A stretch of 64,000 nucleotides of DNA, from positions 45,871,452 through 45,935,451 of the forward strand of contig JAPTYO010000002.1 of the NCBI GenBank assembly GCA_036873135.1, given 5' to 3'. Source of the DNA: Clarkia xantiana subsp. parviflora (Eukaryota; Streptophyta; Magnoliopsida; Myrtales; Onagraceae). This document shows, piece after piece, positions 34,538-45,350 of this stretch. The notes beneath the pieces are model-generated. The model saw nothing but the letters and a program-made list of their open reading frames with translations, was not told where the DNA came from and ran no database searches. A program made the translations under genes and the position numbers. Position 1 is the first letter of the stretch, and each line of letters opens with the position of its first letter.

Positions 34538-34790
34538 TCATATGCAGTGCCGTGTCCCTAATGGGTGTGTTGATGTTCTGACCACCTTTACTAGTAGGGG
34601 GTCCTTTGGTATTAGGTATGCCTGACTCTTCCCTAGTATCATCAATAGTTGGTCATGGGAGATGTCTGACGGACTCCCTTCATGCATTATGGTTCTCTTT
34701 ATGGCAAAGCTAGTGATTCCCTCTCCTATGACTAATATATCATTGTGTGGAAATACTATGTTTTCCATATCCCTTTTTAAAAGCTTGATG
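34538..34790 (-). pseudogene. Gypsy-1 aspartic protease relic
   Basis: MENIVFPHNDILVI ... FAIKRTIMHEGSPSDIS ... THPLGT parallels the Gypsy-3 protease region HIVYPHDDALFI ... YDVKRILVDGGSSADIL ... TYPLGT. The catalytic VDGG is replaced by MHEG, so the active-site aspartate is lost. The fold would be a retropepsin that matures Gag. Here it can only be a relic. Confidence 0.7.
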
Positions 34791-35880
34791 ATGGTGTCGC
34801 CATTCTTCCTTTGCTAGGCTTGGTGCCCTTGAGAGTTTTTTGATGAAAGTGTATTTCATTACCTGCGATGAGCTTATTAGGTGTAGTCGCGACTTCTGGC
34901 TATTTTGTGAAATAATATAGATCCATTGGCGGCGTTTGCCTTTGAAGGTGGGCGTTGTCTATGTGATATGGTTTCCTCCATTTTTTGGAGGGATGTGTTT
35001 CGCGGCTACCCCTTCTTATGCTAATGGGCGTTTGTGGGGAGGGTATGTTGTGACTGGTGCCCCCCTTGCATATCGATGCCAGATGGGGTCCTTCGACGGA
35101 CTTGGCCCTAGGATGCTTAGTGGAAGGTTATAGTAGGGGTAATCCTTTGTGACCTTTATGGTAGTTCCTCTATAGGATGTTGAGAGTGCTCAATTTATTT
35201 TTGTAAGTGAGCCTTCCATCTTGTGATCTTTCCCAGAATCTTGACCTTATAGGTGCCCTTTGAGATTGAGAAATCTGTTCCTTGTGCATCTCTTGGTTGG
35301 CGGTGGCGTTTTATGGACTCTTCTAGTAGTCGACCTGTGTATATATATACCACGGAGCCCGAAGGCGTCCGGTATGGTCTTTCTTGGAAAACATGTTGAT
35401 ATCAAGTATCAAAATCTACCCCTTTTAGGGAGTTGACTTGTTATGCAGTAAAATTAAATAAGAGGATATGGGAAGGATATGGGTGTGGGGGTGTTTATAC
35501 CCCCTGCTTCCTTGGTAATGTAACTGTCTTCCTCCAATAGTCTGTGTGTATTCCTTCCACTTGAGGAATATAAGGTCGCATCCTTGCAAGGCGGACTAGG
35601 TGGAGGTGTATCCTTCATGTATGCTATGTGTGATCTCACTCCACTACGTCTCTCCATGAGACTTCCCACTGTAGTAGCTATGTACTAACATGGTGTGGTA
35701 CTCTATGAGTCCCATGTTCAAATCCTTGTCTTTTCGACTTCTCCCCTGTCCTAGGGGGATGTGTATCAAGGGTTGTCATACACAAGAGGTTGGGACCTGT
35801 CGTGCTGTATCATGAGTAGGTGGTTGCCTTGTTGTGTTGTCGGGGCGATGTCCCTCCCTTTGAGCTTTCCTTGGAATGTC
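34791..35880 (-). other. Gypsy-1 gag C-terminal region, broken
   Basis: Sense-strand text between gag and protease has only short frames, such as 35669-35454 MGSLMERRSGVRSHIAYMKD. It is comparable with Gypsy-2 48560-49490. Confidence 0.45.
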
Positions 35881-36655
35881 TCTTAGTCATGTCCGTGGTG
35901 ATACAGACTATATGTGTACCTTGCTGAGGTGGATGTTGGAACTCTTATATCCTTGGTTGTCTGACATGCATGTCCTACCTTAGTGGGGTGTATGTCCCAG
36001 CTCTTTGCTGTGTTTATTATTGCCTTGGAGGCACAAATTGTTTCCTTCCCATTGGGGGTGGGAGTTGCTCCCTCATTCTTTGATTTTTACGATGCCCCCT
36101 TTGGAGGGCTTGTGTGTTGTTCTTCCTGTGGGCACTTCTCTGCCTGCGGATGTCGCTTCTCTTGCGTATATTGCCTCTCTTACCCCTTCCTTAATGCCTT
36201 TCTATAGGTTAACAACTCTTCTAATTCCTTCATCAAATCTGGAGTCACTCCTTGGGCTCCTTGCTAATACATAGACCTTGTATTGGTGGTATAAGCCTGG
36301 TTGTTGTTTCCTGGCATGCCTTGTGTTGGTATTCCATATGGATGCTTTTTAGGGTGTGTTCTATAATGGTACCCCTGTGGAGGTATTGTGTATTGGTATC
36401 CCTAGGATGACCCTCTCTGTTGCCCCCTTGCCCCTGTGGTCTCTAAGCCATGGGGGTCGTGGCAGGGGAAGACTCAGCTCTAGCTGGGCGTGAGGGTCCT
36501 CCCTGATTGTCAGGTTGGGGTGCTTCTGGGGCTACCTGAGGTTCCGGATGTGCAGGCCTTTTCTCTGGGTTAGGCTTTGCTGGAGGTATAGGTTGTCTCC
36601 CTTGCCTGTTGCCCCCAAGTGGGCGATTCTCTCTGGATGGTAGGCTATTCGCCAT
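35881..36655 (-). pseudogene. Gypsy-1 gag N-terminal part
   Basis: The start at 36655 reads MANSLPSRENRPLGGNRQGR and is rich in Pro, Gln and Arg, about 50 bases from the primer-binding site. A stop comes at 36443. The remainder, parallel to the longer Gypsy-2 frame at 50007-49492, is broken. Gag would form the particle that packages element RNA. Confidence 0.65.
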
Positions 36656-36691
36656 AGCTCTAGTTATTGCCAGGCTTCTTGTTCGAAAACC

Positions 36692-36706
36692 GCAGACGGC
36701 GCCAAG
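36692..36706 (-). other. Gypsy-1 primer-binding site
   Basis: On the minus strand CTTGGCGCCGTCTGC follows the LTR end TAACA. The same GGCGCCGTC core recurs in Gypsy-2 and Gypsy-3. I do not assign the primer tRNA. Confidence 0.75.
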
Positions 36707-37441
36707 TGTTAGGTTATGAGGTCTGAGTCAACGGATCGCTAACTTAGAGCTTATCTCCGACTAATGTGATGTCGGGTTATGTGCTCCCCGGGGTCTTTCG
36801 TACCGTTTCCTACTCTTCCGCTTCCTTGTCTCTCTGCTCCTTGCTACCCTGCAAGAGGGGCAGTATCAAGCACGGAGGGGGGGAGGGGGGATGGTGCTTG
36901 ATGAACCCTCTCCGATGCTTAAGTCAGAATACTTCTAGAGAGATAAAATGTAGAGAGAAGCCAGAGCTAAAAATGTGCAAGTAATCAAGAAGATCAAATG
37001 AATGGTGGAAGGGTTGTATTTATAGGCAACGGTGTCATTAAGGTGACTTAATGACATCGTTAACCTTTAAACACAATTAATTAGTCATTGATCACATAAT
37101 TAAAACCTTAAAGCAGAGGTTGGCGGAAATAATCTAAGTGTGGGAGTCGGGAAACGGTGCCAGGGCCCTTGGGGGCGGAGAGAAAATCCGACCCCTAAGG
37201 GTAGGGGTTAAGTGTGGCCACCCAACCCCTCCCTAGGGGAGATCGGGTTGATCGGGTTGACTGACCCGATCTCACCTAGGTGAGTTCGACGCGTGGCCCG
37301 GACGAGTATTTTTGCCTCGTCCGGACCGTTGGTGTTTCGGCGGGGTGTTCGGGTCAAAGTTTCGATTTACAATCATTAACGGGGTGATAAAAATAAAACG
37401 ATTCGGAAGTCAACAGGTTCAAATTGGGCGTATATCCATCA
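36707..37441 (-). repeat. Gypsy-1 5' LTR
   Basis: 735 bp, the promoter-bearing LTR for this minus-strand element. It differs from the 3' LTR mainly by a shorter hairpin cluster (37200-37290) and a few substitutions. Confidence 0.92.
37017..37024 (-). promoter_or_regulatory. TATA box in Gypsy-1 5' LTR
   Basis: TATAAATA on the minus strand within CCTATAAATACAACCC, conserved in the LTRs of all three Gypsy elements. Confidence 0.65.
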
Positions 37442-37476
37442 ATATTAAACATCCTTTTCCAGAAAGACCTCTCATT

Positions 37477-37896
37477 TCAGAGATTCAGTGTGGGCTTGAC
37501 ACCTGCATCCATCGAAAAAAGGTCATCATACTCAACTAAAAATTTTCTAGCTTCGACGGCCATTCCTCCACAAAAGCGGATTCTTAGGGCATACCAAAGT
37601 TGTAAGGATTTGTAGTTGAGTTTGAAGTCCTTCACAACCTCTTTGTCCAAGGTTGATAGTATCACCTAGCAAGCTTCTTGATCATCGCAGAATCTTATTC
37701 CTTGACGGGGTTTTGGATTACCAAATTCATCAACCATTGTCCTTCCCGCTTTAGCATAAATACATTCGTAGATTCCTTTAGTAGTGGGAAGTTCTCCCAT
37801 ATAAACACTCCAAGCACCATAATTAATACCATCCAGATTGTGAGGTTTATAGAAGCGCACTGATCCAGCCTTGAAAACTAACACATTGATAATCAT
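37477..37896 (-). pseudogene. Copia-2 gag N-terminal part
   Basis: It reads VRFYKPHNLDGINYGAWSVY and, after one TAG, VVKDFKLNYKSLQLWYALRI, parallel to Copia-1 gag (VQFYTPHNLDGFNY, EFVKISALHIWCALYLRF). Unlike Copia-1 and Copia-3 it keeps the tryptophan codon in GAWS. Gypsy-1 cuts the gene just downstream. Confidence 0.75.
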
Positions 37897-39175
37897 GCAT
37901 AATCAGGGAGACTATAACATTTTGGAAAAAGAATTGCAACATCGGATATATATGAGAAAGAAGACGACTAATAATGATACCTCAAAAATCTAACCAAACC
38001 GACCGCCAGTAAACCAAGGGAAGGGAGTCGTGAAAGAATTCACATACCGACGTCCTCTTTCTAATAAATCAGTCTTTTAAAACGATTTAATCGCTATTAC
38101 CGGAACGGGAAGTTTTTACATACACCCGATCTTGGCTTTCCCATGGCCCTTTTAAAACGTTTCGAGGATTTCATGCATGTATACATAATTCTACTACACA
38201 AGTAAATCATCATACGCAGGCCACATCCATGAAACAAACCACTCATCATGCATACGCGTCATGCGTGATCACACCACATCAAACATGCATATTTGGCGAC
38301 AGATTTTTGATTTTTAAAATTTGGGGCTGACTTGCAATTCATGCCATCAATCAAACATGTGTACTTCTAGACATGGATCCTAGGCATTGGCAACCATCAC
38401 AACATGTCTATCCTAGTGCGCAACTCATTAATTGAAATCCAGGGCTCTGCCCCCAACATGCAATATCCAGCTAGCTTAACATAGTCAAGACAACAGTTAT
38501 AATCATGCAATAATATCAATCAAATAGCATTTACAATTCAGCCCACAAAATGACTTAGTCCCAAAATCATGCATTTTCGAGTTCTACCCCCACAATCGAA
38601 ACTAGGCATTAGATTTAATCTAAATATGAAAATATTAAACCAATGAGCACCGTGTAGGTAATTTTAAAGTTAAAAAAAATTGAATTTTAAAATTTGATCA
38701 TTCTATTTTCAGTTTACTCGGGTCGGTCCAGTTTAAAGGTCCGGTTCAGTCAAATCCGGTCTGGTTCGGTTCGGTTCGGTTCGATTTAAAATGGTTCGGC
38801 CGGTCCGGTTCGGTTTAAAATATGAATTCGGTTCGGTTCTTCACGCAATCAGGTCGGTTTGGTTCGACCTATTTAGTTGCCCGGTCCGACCAGACCCGGA
38901 TGGGTCGGACCGATTGAGAAAATGCGGTTTGGTTGACCCGCTCCGGTTTGACCCGTGGAACCTGACCCAGTTCAGTTGGGTTGACCCGTTTCGGGTTCCC
39001 TTGGTCTTCCGAGTCAGTTGGCTCGACCCGGATCTGCAATTGGATCGGCTCATTAACCCATTTGGGTTCGGCCGAAATGTTCCTTGTGGGCAGTAGGGTT
39101 ATAAAATTCACTAAAAACTTAACTTAGCCACCAAGTATCATTAATTGTAAAAATAATTTCCAATATTTACATATA
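37897..39175 (-). other. Copia-2 leader with GGTTCGG/CCGGTCC zone
   Basis: The reverse complement follows Copia-1 11400-12670, including the landmark AGCCAAGATCGGGTGTATGT. Positions 38710-39060 are the family's low-complexity GGTTCGG/GGGTCGG zone. Confidence 0.75.
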
Positions 39176-40785
39176 CTAGTTATTAACGCGTACGTTGCAC
39201 GCGTATAAATCGTCTAAATTTCAAAATACATAATTTATCTTCAATTTTCTAATATTTTAATATGTAGTTAATACATGGCCAAGTTTAGGGGTTGCGAGAA
39301 ATGAATCTGTGATCGAAAAGAACGACACAAAGTAATTCAAAACAGGAAAAATAGAAGAGGATAATTAAGTCAAAAAATCAACTATTGTTTTAAATTACGA
39401 TACTAATTTACTGTTATAACTAATAATAAGTTGGATTGAGCATGACGTGAGTTATTAACGACAAAGTTGTATCTAATTTATCAACTTGAGGAGTGATGAA
39501 TGTAAGCCCGCAATTAGCCACTTAGAGTCATCGGTGGAGCAGTTTGACCTATACAAACGTAACTATACAATTTTCATGCAATTTTATATCATAATACCAA
39601 CAAAAAATGATTTAACGCTAAAGGAAAAAAAAAAGTTTGGCCAACGGGACGCGAAAGGAAATTTCAATTCATTAAAATCTAAAGTTTATACTTGATATGT
39701 CAATTACTTATTTAACTACTAATTATGTTACAATTTGATTTAATTGACAGACGAAAGAACTAAATTAATGATTTGAGACCCTAAATGTTGGACAATGAGT
39801 ACCAGGTTATCTGTAAAAGATCAAAATTCAAGAACCGTGGTTGACCCATATTTTGACATTTGATATGATTTGACAAGTGACTGATCTATGTGATACAAAA
39901 AAATCTCAACATGTACTTGAAATTTGCATGAGTTGAGTACATATCATACTTTATGGGTGGCTCAAATTTATAGGTATATTGTATTAATAAGTTAATGATA
40001 ATTAATGTAACATGTCAGTAAGCGACCTTAACAAAAAAGTTAATGCAATTTATCTAATGAAATTTTTAGTAATACTCAAATATTGTATGGACTAAATCAT
40101 CAATTTTTTTAAAACACTAATGTCTAAAGTTTATACTTGAATTCAACTTAACTATTTATTCAACTATCAATTAGGAGATACCAATTATGATTGAATTTAC
40201 AAATGCAAGAACTAAATCGATAGTTCGAGTCATTAAGTATTAAACATTGAGTAACATGTTATATGTAAAGTCAAACTTCAAGAACCAGGTTTGATCCATA
40301 TTTGATATGTTATATGAGTTAGCAAGTGACTAATTTATTTGATACAAAAATGTCAACAAGCGGAACATCCCCAAATCGGTGATATAGTGAATGGAAAAAT
40401 GCATCTACCTTACATTTGCACCTATTGAATGCATGTTGACTCTAACTGATATGTATATTTGATGGAGAAATTAATAATAACTACGGTGACCTACCAATTA
40501 AGCGACCTAAAAAACTAAAAATAACAAAATGTAACTAAATGGTTTTTTTTAGTAATAGTAAAGATAAATAGATGGGTCTCAAAGATAAAAAGACTAAATC
40601 GTCAATTTTATAAAAATAGAGGAACTAAATATAACACGTATATATATCTAATAAAATAAAAAATATGGAAACTAAATATGATATATATATATATATATAT
40701 ATAATATAATAAAATAAAAATAAAAATGTTCAAGAGGTACCTTTTGGGGGTGAGGACAACTTTCATATTTTATATTGGTATAAAG

Positions 40786-40786
<1 letters not shown>
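39176..40786 (-). mobile_element. Non-autonomous Helitron in the Copia-2 leader
   Basis: On the minus strand it begins TCTTTATACCAATAT at 40786 and ends with the imperfect hairpin ACGCGTGCAACGTACGCGT, a spacer and CTAG at 39176, between A and T. It is the same family as 7084-8150 but 1.6 kb long, with an internal stretch (about 40130-40400) that partly repeats 39680-39920. Copia-2 sequence continues on both sides. Confidence 0.72.

Positions 40787-40820
<34 letters not shown>
40676..40820. repeat. AT microsatellites at the Helitron end
   Basis: Runs of TA dinucleotides at about 40681-40706 and 40788-40820. Confidence 0.8.
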
Positions 40821-41004
40821 TTTGTTAAGATTTTATATTAGTATAAAATCTATCTACAATATATTTTCTCAATCTTAGGCAACTAAAATATCTATCAATA
40901 ATATTCAAGTTTCCTAAAATCATGCTAGAATATATCAATGGTAATTATTATAATTATCTTGTGAATCTAACCCTAATTGTGACCTAAATCACCTAACATA
41001 TTTC
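40787..41004 (-). other. Copia-2 leader, right-hand piece
   Basis: The reverse complement matches the Copia-3 leader near 52160-52270 (CAATATATTTTCTCAATCTT against AAGATTGAGAAAATATATTG). This shows that Copia-2 resumes after the Helitron and is then cut by Copia-3. Confidence 0.7.
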
Positions 41005-41015
41005 TGTAAGCATAT

Positions 41016-41547
41016 TAGGGATGGGCACTGAACCGGTTCAGGCCGAACCGGTTCCGGACCGGACCGGAACTGTTTTAAACGGTCCGGTCCAGTAATAACT
41101 AGGGTTTTTTTTTTGCTTAAGTTGGTCTAAAAAAAACTGGACTGGTTTGAACCGGTCCAGAACCGGTCCAGAACCGGTTTTGGACTGTTTTTTAAAAAAA
41201 ACAAGTCCTGGACCGGTTTTATATGTCGGACCGGTTTTATCAATAAAAATCGGTCCAAAACCAGTCAAAACCAGTCAGAAACCGGTCAGAAACCGGTCAG
41301 AAACTGATTTTTTTTTTTTTTTTTTTATAAAATAGTCTCGGTCAAATTTTTTTTGTTTTTTTTACTAAAAAGCGGTTCAAAACCGGTCCGGTCCGGACTG
41401 GTTTGGTATACCCCTTGGACTGGTTCCAATTTAGGGGTTACAAACCAGTCCAATTTGGACCGGTCCACTCCGGACCGGTTCCAAACGGTCCGGTTCCAGA
41501 CCAGTTCCGAACCAGTCCGGCCGGACCGGTTTTTATGCCCAAGCCTA
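41016..41547. mobile_element. hAT MITE with CCGGTCC-rich arms
   Basis: The ends TAGGGATGGGCA and TGCCCAAGCCTA are inverted repeats. AAGCATAT is duplicated at 41008-41015 and 41548-41555. Its ends resemble the hAT element at 13006 (TAGGGCTGGGCA), with a similar CCGGTT/CCGGACC-rich interior. No transposase. Confidence 0.85.
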
Positions 41548-41755
41548 AAGCATATGGTGATGGGCGTCGTAAATGGAAGCTCATTATATGTATATGTTAC
41601 CTAAGTTAATTGAGTACATGTCACATTAGGACATTGGGCCAGACCCAAATCCTAATTGATATGAGAGGCCCAAAATTGGGCCTCCCTATACAAGTAGGCT
41701 GGCCGAAAATAGTGAGGAGGTAAAGTGGACTTTTTTCCACTTTACTCCTCCTATA
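41548..41755 (+). repeat. Copia-3 5' LTR, upstream part
   Basis: It matches the first half of the Copia-1 LTR (GACATTGGGCC, GGCCGAAAATAGTGAG) and stops within ACTCCTCCTATA, the region just before the TATA box, where Gypsy-2 is inserted. Confidence 0.8.
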
Positions 41756-42907
41756 TGTTAGGTTCTAAGTTTCAGGTCAACGGGTGGTCGACCTAAACCT
41801 TACTCCTCACTGGTGAAACTACGGGTTCGGTGCTCCTAAGTCCTGTCGTTCTGATCCGTGTCCTTCTGTCTTTCGTCTCCTCTTCTCCACGTGCCCTGCA
41901 AGAGGGGCAATATCAAGCACGGAGGGGGGGGGGTGGTGCTTGATGTACCCTCTACGATGCTTAAGTCAATACGTTTCTTAGAGAGATAAAACTTAGAGAG
42001 ATGTCAGAGCTAAATTAGATGCTTAGCCAAGATGTTCAAATGAATGGTGGAGGAGTGGTATTTATAGGCAATGGTGTCATTAAGGTGACTTAATGACGTC
42101 GTTAACCTTTAAACACACTTAGTTAACATGTAATTGCGCGATTAGAACTTTAAAGCATGGAGAGGTGTGTAAAATATTCTAAGTGCGGGAGTCGGGAAAC
42201 GGTGCCGGGGCCCTTGGGGCGGATGAAAAATCCGATCCCTAAAGGCAGGGACCGGGCGTCGGAACCTTCGTGGTCGGATCGAGGATCCGACCCCGAGGAC
42301 TTGGGGTTGGGTGAATGGGCCCGGTCAAACTTACGTTTGACCGGGTGGGAGAGGTCTCCCAGTCAAACCAAGTTTGACTGGGAGCCCCCCTCCCTTTCCT
42401 CTTCCACCCGATCTCTCAATAGAGAGATCGGGTGGGAGGACCCGATCTCTCAGCTGAGAGATCGGGTGGGAGGACCCGATCTCTCAGCTGAGAGATCGGG
42501 TGGGAGGACCCGATCTCTCAGCTGAGAGATCGGGTGGGAGCTCCGATCTCTCAGCTGAGAGATCGGGTGGGAGCTCCCGATCTCTCAGCTGAGAGATCGG
42601 GTGGGAGCTCCCGATCTCTCAGCTGAGAGATCGGGAGGGGGCCACCTCCCAATCTCTCTTCCGAGAGATTGGGAAGAGCCATTTCCCAGTCAAACTTTGG
42701 TTTGACTTGGAGGCCCCTCCCCCGGTCAAACAAAGACCGGGTCAGAAAATCGGGGTGTTCGGGCAGGCGCGTTCTTTTCTGGTTCGGACCGTTTCTTTTT
42801 GTGGGTAACATGCTTGGGCCAAAAGTTTCGATTTATAATCATTAACGGGGTGATAAAAATAAAACGACTCGGAAGTCAACATGTTCAAATTGGGCGTATA
42901 TCCATCA
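41756..42907 (-). repeat. Gypsy-2 3' LTR with seven hairpin units
   Basis: 1152 bp. It differs from the Gypsy-1 LTR in its TGTTAGGTTCTAAG-side part but shares the AGGGGCAATATCAAGCACGG and TATTTATAGGCAA segments. Confidence 0.92.
42407..42635. repeat. LTR hairpin array, seven units
   Basis: The units consist of the palindrome GATCTCTCAGCTGAGAGATC with CCC/GGG at its ends, joined by TGGGAGGA or TGGGAGCT, about 34 bp each. The partner LTR has three units at 50959-51052. Each unit can fold perfectly on itself. Confidence 0.95.
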
Positions 42908-42921
42908 CATGCCCCCGAGTC
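42908..42921 (-). other. Gypsy-2 polypurine tract
   Basis: GACTCGGGGGCATG on the minus strand directly precedes the 3' LTR start TGATGG. Confidence 0.7.
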
Positions 42922-43873
42922 AACCAATGGCCTGACCCTTGATTGACTCTATTTTAGGATGGTATGACACGCGCAATTTGAAGGCGGAATTTTACCTTTT
43001 GTCGAAATCCTTACTTACCCATGGGTGTGTGTCTCTGACTCTGCCCCCTGTCTTATAAGATAGAGGAATTGCAAATGTCAGAATAGCACGGACACATGTC
43101 CAAGCACGTGTCCATCTGAAATGGAAACAATAAATCCAATACCGTCACGAGCTTATATTCGGAAAATATACGCATGTGTGGGGATGCAACACGAACATGG
43201 TTAGGCGAGTCTGTACTTCAATTTCATGATGGGACAGGCCTATATAGGGAGAAATTTCAATTTTGGTCTAAAAAATTTCCTAAGTATGGGATACTAGAAA
43301 ATATGCCTATAGGATGTTACCTTGAGTGAACATGGATGTATCATGAATACGAAAATGTGTACTAGCATACATGCAAGTTGGAACACAAGTATGGAAGTGG
43401 GTGTAGACATGCTGCGATTGTAGTCATGAATGTATGCATGAATATATGGCGGCCATGTGCGTGGACGTCTAAATGTTTGAACACACGGGAGTGTGTACGT
43501 GGGCATGCATATGAGTGCAAGCATGAACATGTATGTGTGTATGGACGGGTTGTGAGTATAAGCATGAGTGATGACATTGATGTACCTGTAGATGTTAATC
43601 ATGAATATGAGCATAAGTGCAAGGGTGAGAGCATAGACCTCTCCTTTACTTGAGGGTGGGACCTCTGCCACTCAATGGGACACAACGTTCCGCCTCCCTC
43701 GTACTAGCGCGAGCATTGTCCTTTAACCTCGACCTTCGGCACGTGTAACATTTTTCCTTCATTCGTTGGAGTGTGTGTATAGTTCTTGACCTTTACCCTG
43801 CAATTTGTTCCCCATAAAAGTGAGGGTGAAAATGCTTACAAGCTTTCTTCTTACCCGCCGTGAGCGAAGGGGT
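42922..43873. other. Gypsy-2 segment next to the 3' LTR
   Basis: The near-identical counterpart of 28928-29879. The 125-codon minus-strand and 91-codon plus-strand frames overlap in repetitive GTATG-rich text and are not believable genes. Confidence 0.5.
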
Positions 43874-44472
43874 TTATTGACATGTGTTAAGGGTTGACCC
43901 TTCCTTCGGATGTGTTGGAGCGTTGCTCCATTTGGGGAAGCTAAAAGTTCGCCCTCTTTGTGACGCTCTGGGATTTGTTCCCTTGGATAGGTCTCTTGGG
44001 TTGTGGTTTTGCTTCCGTAACTTGATTGATGTTAAGGTTGCCCCCGTAGTAGTCGTATCTCGCCCCTCCATGAGTAAGGGTCGATCTTTGCGTTGGTCGC
44101 TCGTATAGATGACTCACTTTTGGGAAGCTTTCTTCTTCAGACAGGGAGACCTTGAAGATCGTTTTCCAAGGCAGTCGGACCAAATCTGACCGTCCTGTGT
44201 CTTGGGTGTCCGAGGTGGATTCGTATGAGGCGGGGACTCGTATGACCCCTTGTAGGTTGATTTCATGTAGAAACGTATAAGGTGTACGCAGAGCGTTCCG
44301 AACGTACCGTTGAATCGAATGAGAGGGAAGAACCCTCTAGTTCTGCTTATCAGGCCAAGAAATTTTCTAAGTTGGGGAAAGCTGCAGAGGCTTCCGGCAT
44401 GTTCTTTTTCCATTCTCTTTTCTTTGTGATATACTTATGATTGTTCTCATGTTGCTTCCTTCTTGTTGTTAG

Positions 44473-44984
44473 AGCGTTCGCCCCTGGTTACCGAATGGGT
44501 TCTTACGGTGGGCGAGAGTTCAAGTCAATCTGAATCCAAAGCGTGGAAACCTGACTCTGAGGTCGGGCCCTCGGCTGCCAAGGAGAAGGAAATCGCGAGA
44601 GGCTCTCCTTCAAGTGCCCCCTTGCTGACTCCCTCTCATGATAAGGAGGTAGTGGTTGAAGAGGCGCCCTCTTTGGTTGACAAAGGGAAACAACCTGTGG
44701 CTGGCGATGGGGTGATCATAGGTCTTGATGTCTCTTCTCTATCCTCTGCCCCCCAGCCGAGGGGCCGAGTCTCAGGTTTATTTCATCTTCATGTAGATTT
44801 GACGACTTTTGAAGGTGTCTTTGGCTTTCCTATGGGTTATGTTATTAACCCTTGTGTTGAAGATTTTTCTTTTGGTGATGGGTGTGATCATCGCCTTTCA
44901 TTGAGGTTCCTTTATCTTGCCATTGCTCTGATTAAGATAGCAAATTCTTGCTTGGGAGTTTGGTGGAGATTGCTCTTGAGTTAG
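44473..44984 (+). CDS. Gypsy-2 antisense open reading frame (exon)
   Basis: The exon follows the acceptor TTGTTGTTAG and reads SPLVTEWVLTVGESSSQSES, LTPSHDKEVVVEEAPSLVDK, then TTFEGVFGFPMGYVINP up to a TAG at 44982. It is uninterrupted over 170 codons, whereas Gypsy-1 lost a base. PLVTEWV parallels TLVTDRVV in the Gypsy-3 antisense gene (62751-62991), which suggests the same gene. It is unrelated to gag or pol. The N-terminal exons should lie between 43880 and 44400 but are not readable with confidence. Function unknown. Confidence 0.55.
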
Positions 44985-45269
44985 CCTCTACTAGTATCGT
45001 AGTTGTGATCGTTGTGGGGATCGTTTTGTTATATGCCCCCAATAGTGCTTGTCGTGATTCTTTGCTTTGTAGTTGATTTCATGAGATATGGAGTTTGTCT
45101 TCATAATGAGGACGTCTCCTAACTAGTATCATCCAGGGGGTTGAAATATAAGTCCATACCTTTGATGAGCGTATGAAGGGTGTTGTTTTTCCCTTTTGCT
45201 TAAATCTCCTTTTGAGGTTAGGTGTTGGCTCTTTAGGTTTGTGGTGGATTTGATGGTCTTTTTGTTTTG

Positions 45270-45350
45270 TGTGGATATGATAACCACCTCCTGGTGTGTG
45301 TACATGATAGCCACTTCAGGGTATGTGGACATGATAGCCACATCACGATG
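45270..45350. repeat. 27-bp tandem repeat, three units (Gypsy-2)
   Basis: The same unit and position as in Gypsy-1, with half the copies. Confidence 0.95.

Larger units (their letters stand above)
28155..37441 (-). mobile_element. Gypsy-1, non-autonomous LTR retrotransposon
   Basis: The two LTRs read TGATGGATAT...CCTAACA on the minus strand. The target duplication ATATT lies at 28150-28154 and 37442-37446, a primer-binding site at 36692-36706 and a polypurine tract at 28914-28927. On the minus strand the interior holds a gag start, a protease relic and a 48-bp repeat array. On the plus strand it has open frames. No reverse transcriptase, RNase H or integrase motif was found in about 7.8 kb. 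It is inserted in Copia-2. The LTR pair is almost identical apart from a hairpin indel. Confidence 0.9.
23517..41004 (-). mobile_element. Copia-2, minus-strand, interrupted and open-ended
   Basis: It belongs to the same family as Copia-1. From right to left it carries the leader (40787-41004 and 37897-39175), gag (37477-37896 and beyond), integrase, reverse transcriptase, RNase H and a 3' untranslated part. It is cut by Gypsy-1, a Helitron and, at 41005, by Copia-3. The 3' end stops near 23517 without a 3' LTR, so it is truncated. Its 5' LTR should lie beyond the right window edge, after Copia-3. Confidence 0.85.

Noticed and set aside
38710..39060. GGTTCGG-rich stretch as another hAT element
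   Set aside because: No terminal inverted repeats or 8-bp duplicate; the same zone occurs in the leader of the other two Copia copies.
42157..42525. 122-codon frame in the Gypsy-2 LTR
   Set aside because: It is generated by the hairpin array; frames of similar look appear on the other strand (42551-42811) and in the other LTR (50709-51122).
43294..43671. 125-codon minus-strand frame rich in Thr, His and Met
   Set aside because: It arises from CATG/GTATG low-complexity text. It is accompanied by an overlapping frame on the plus strand and shows no family resemblance.
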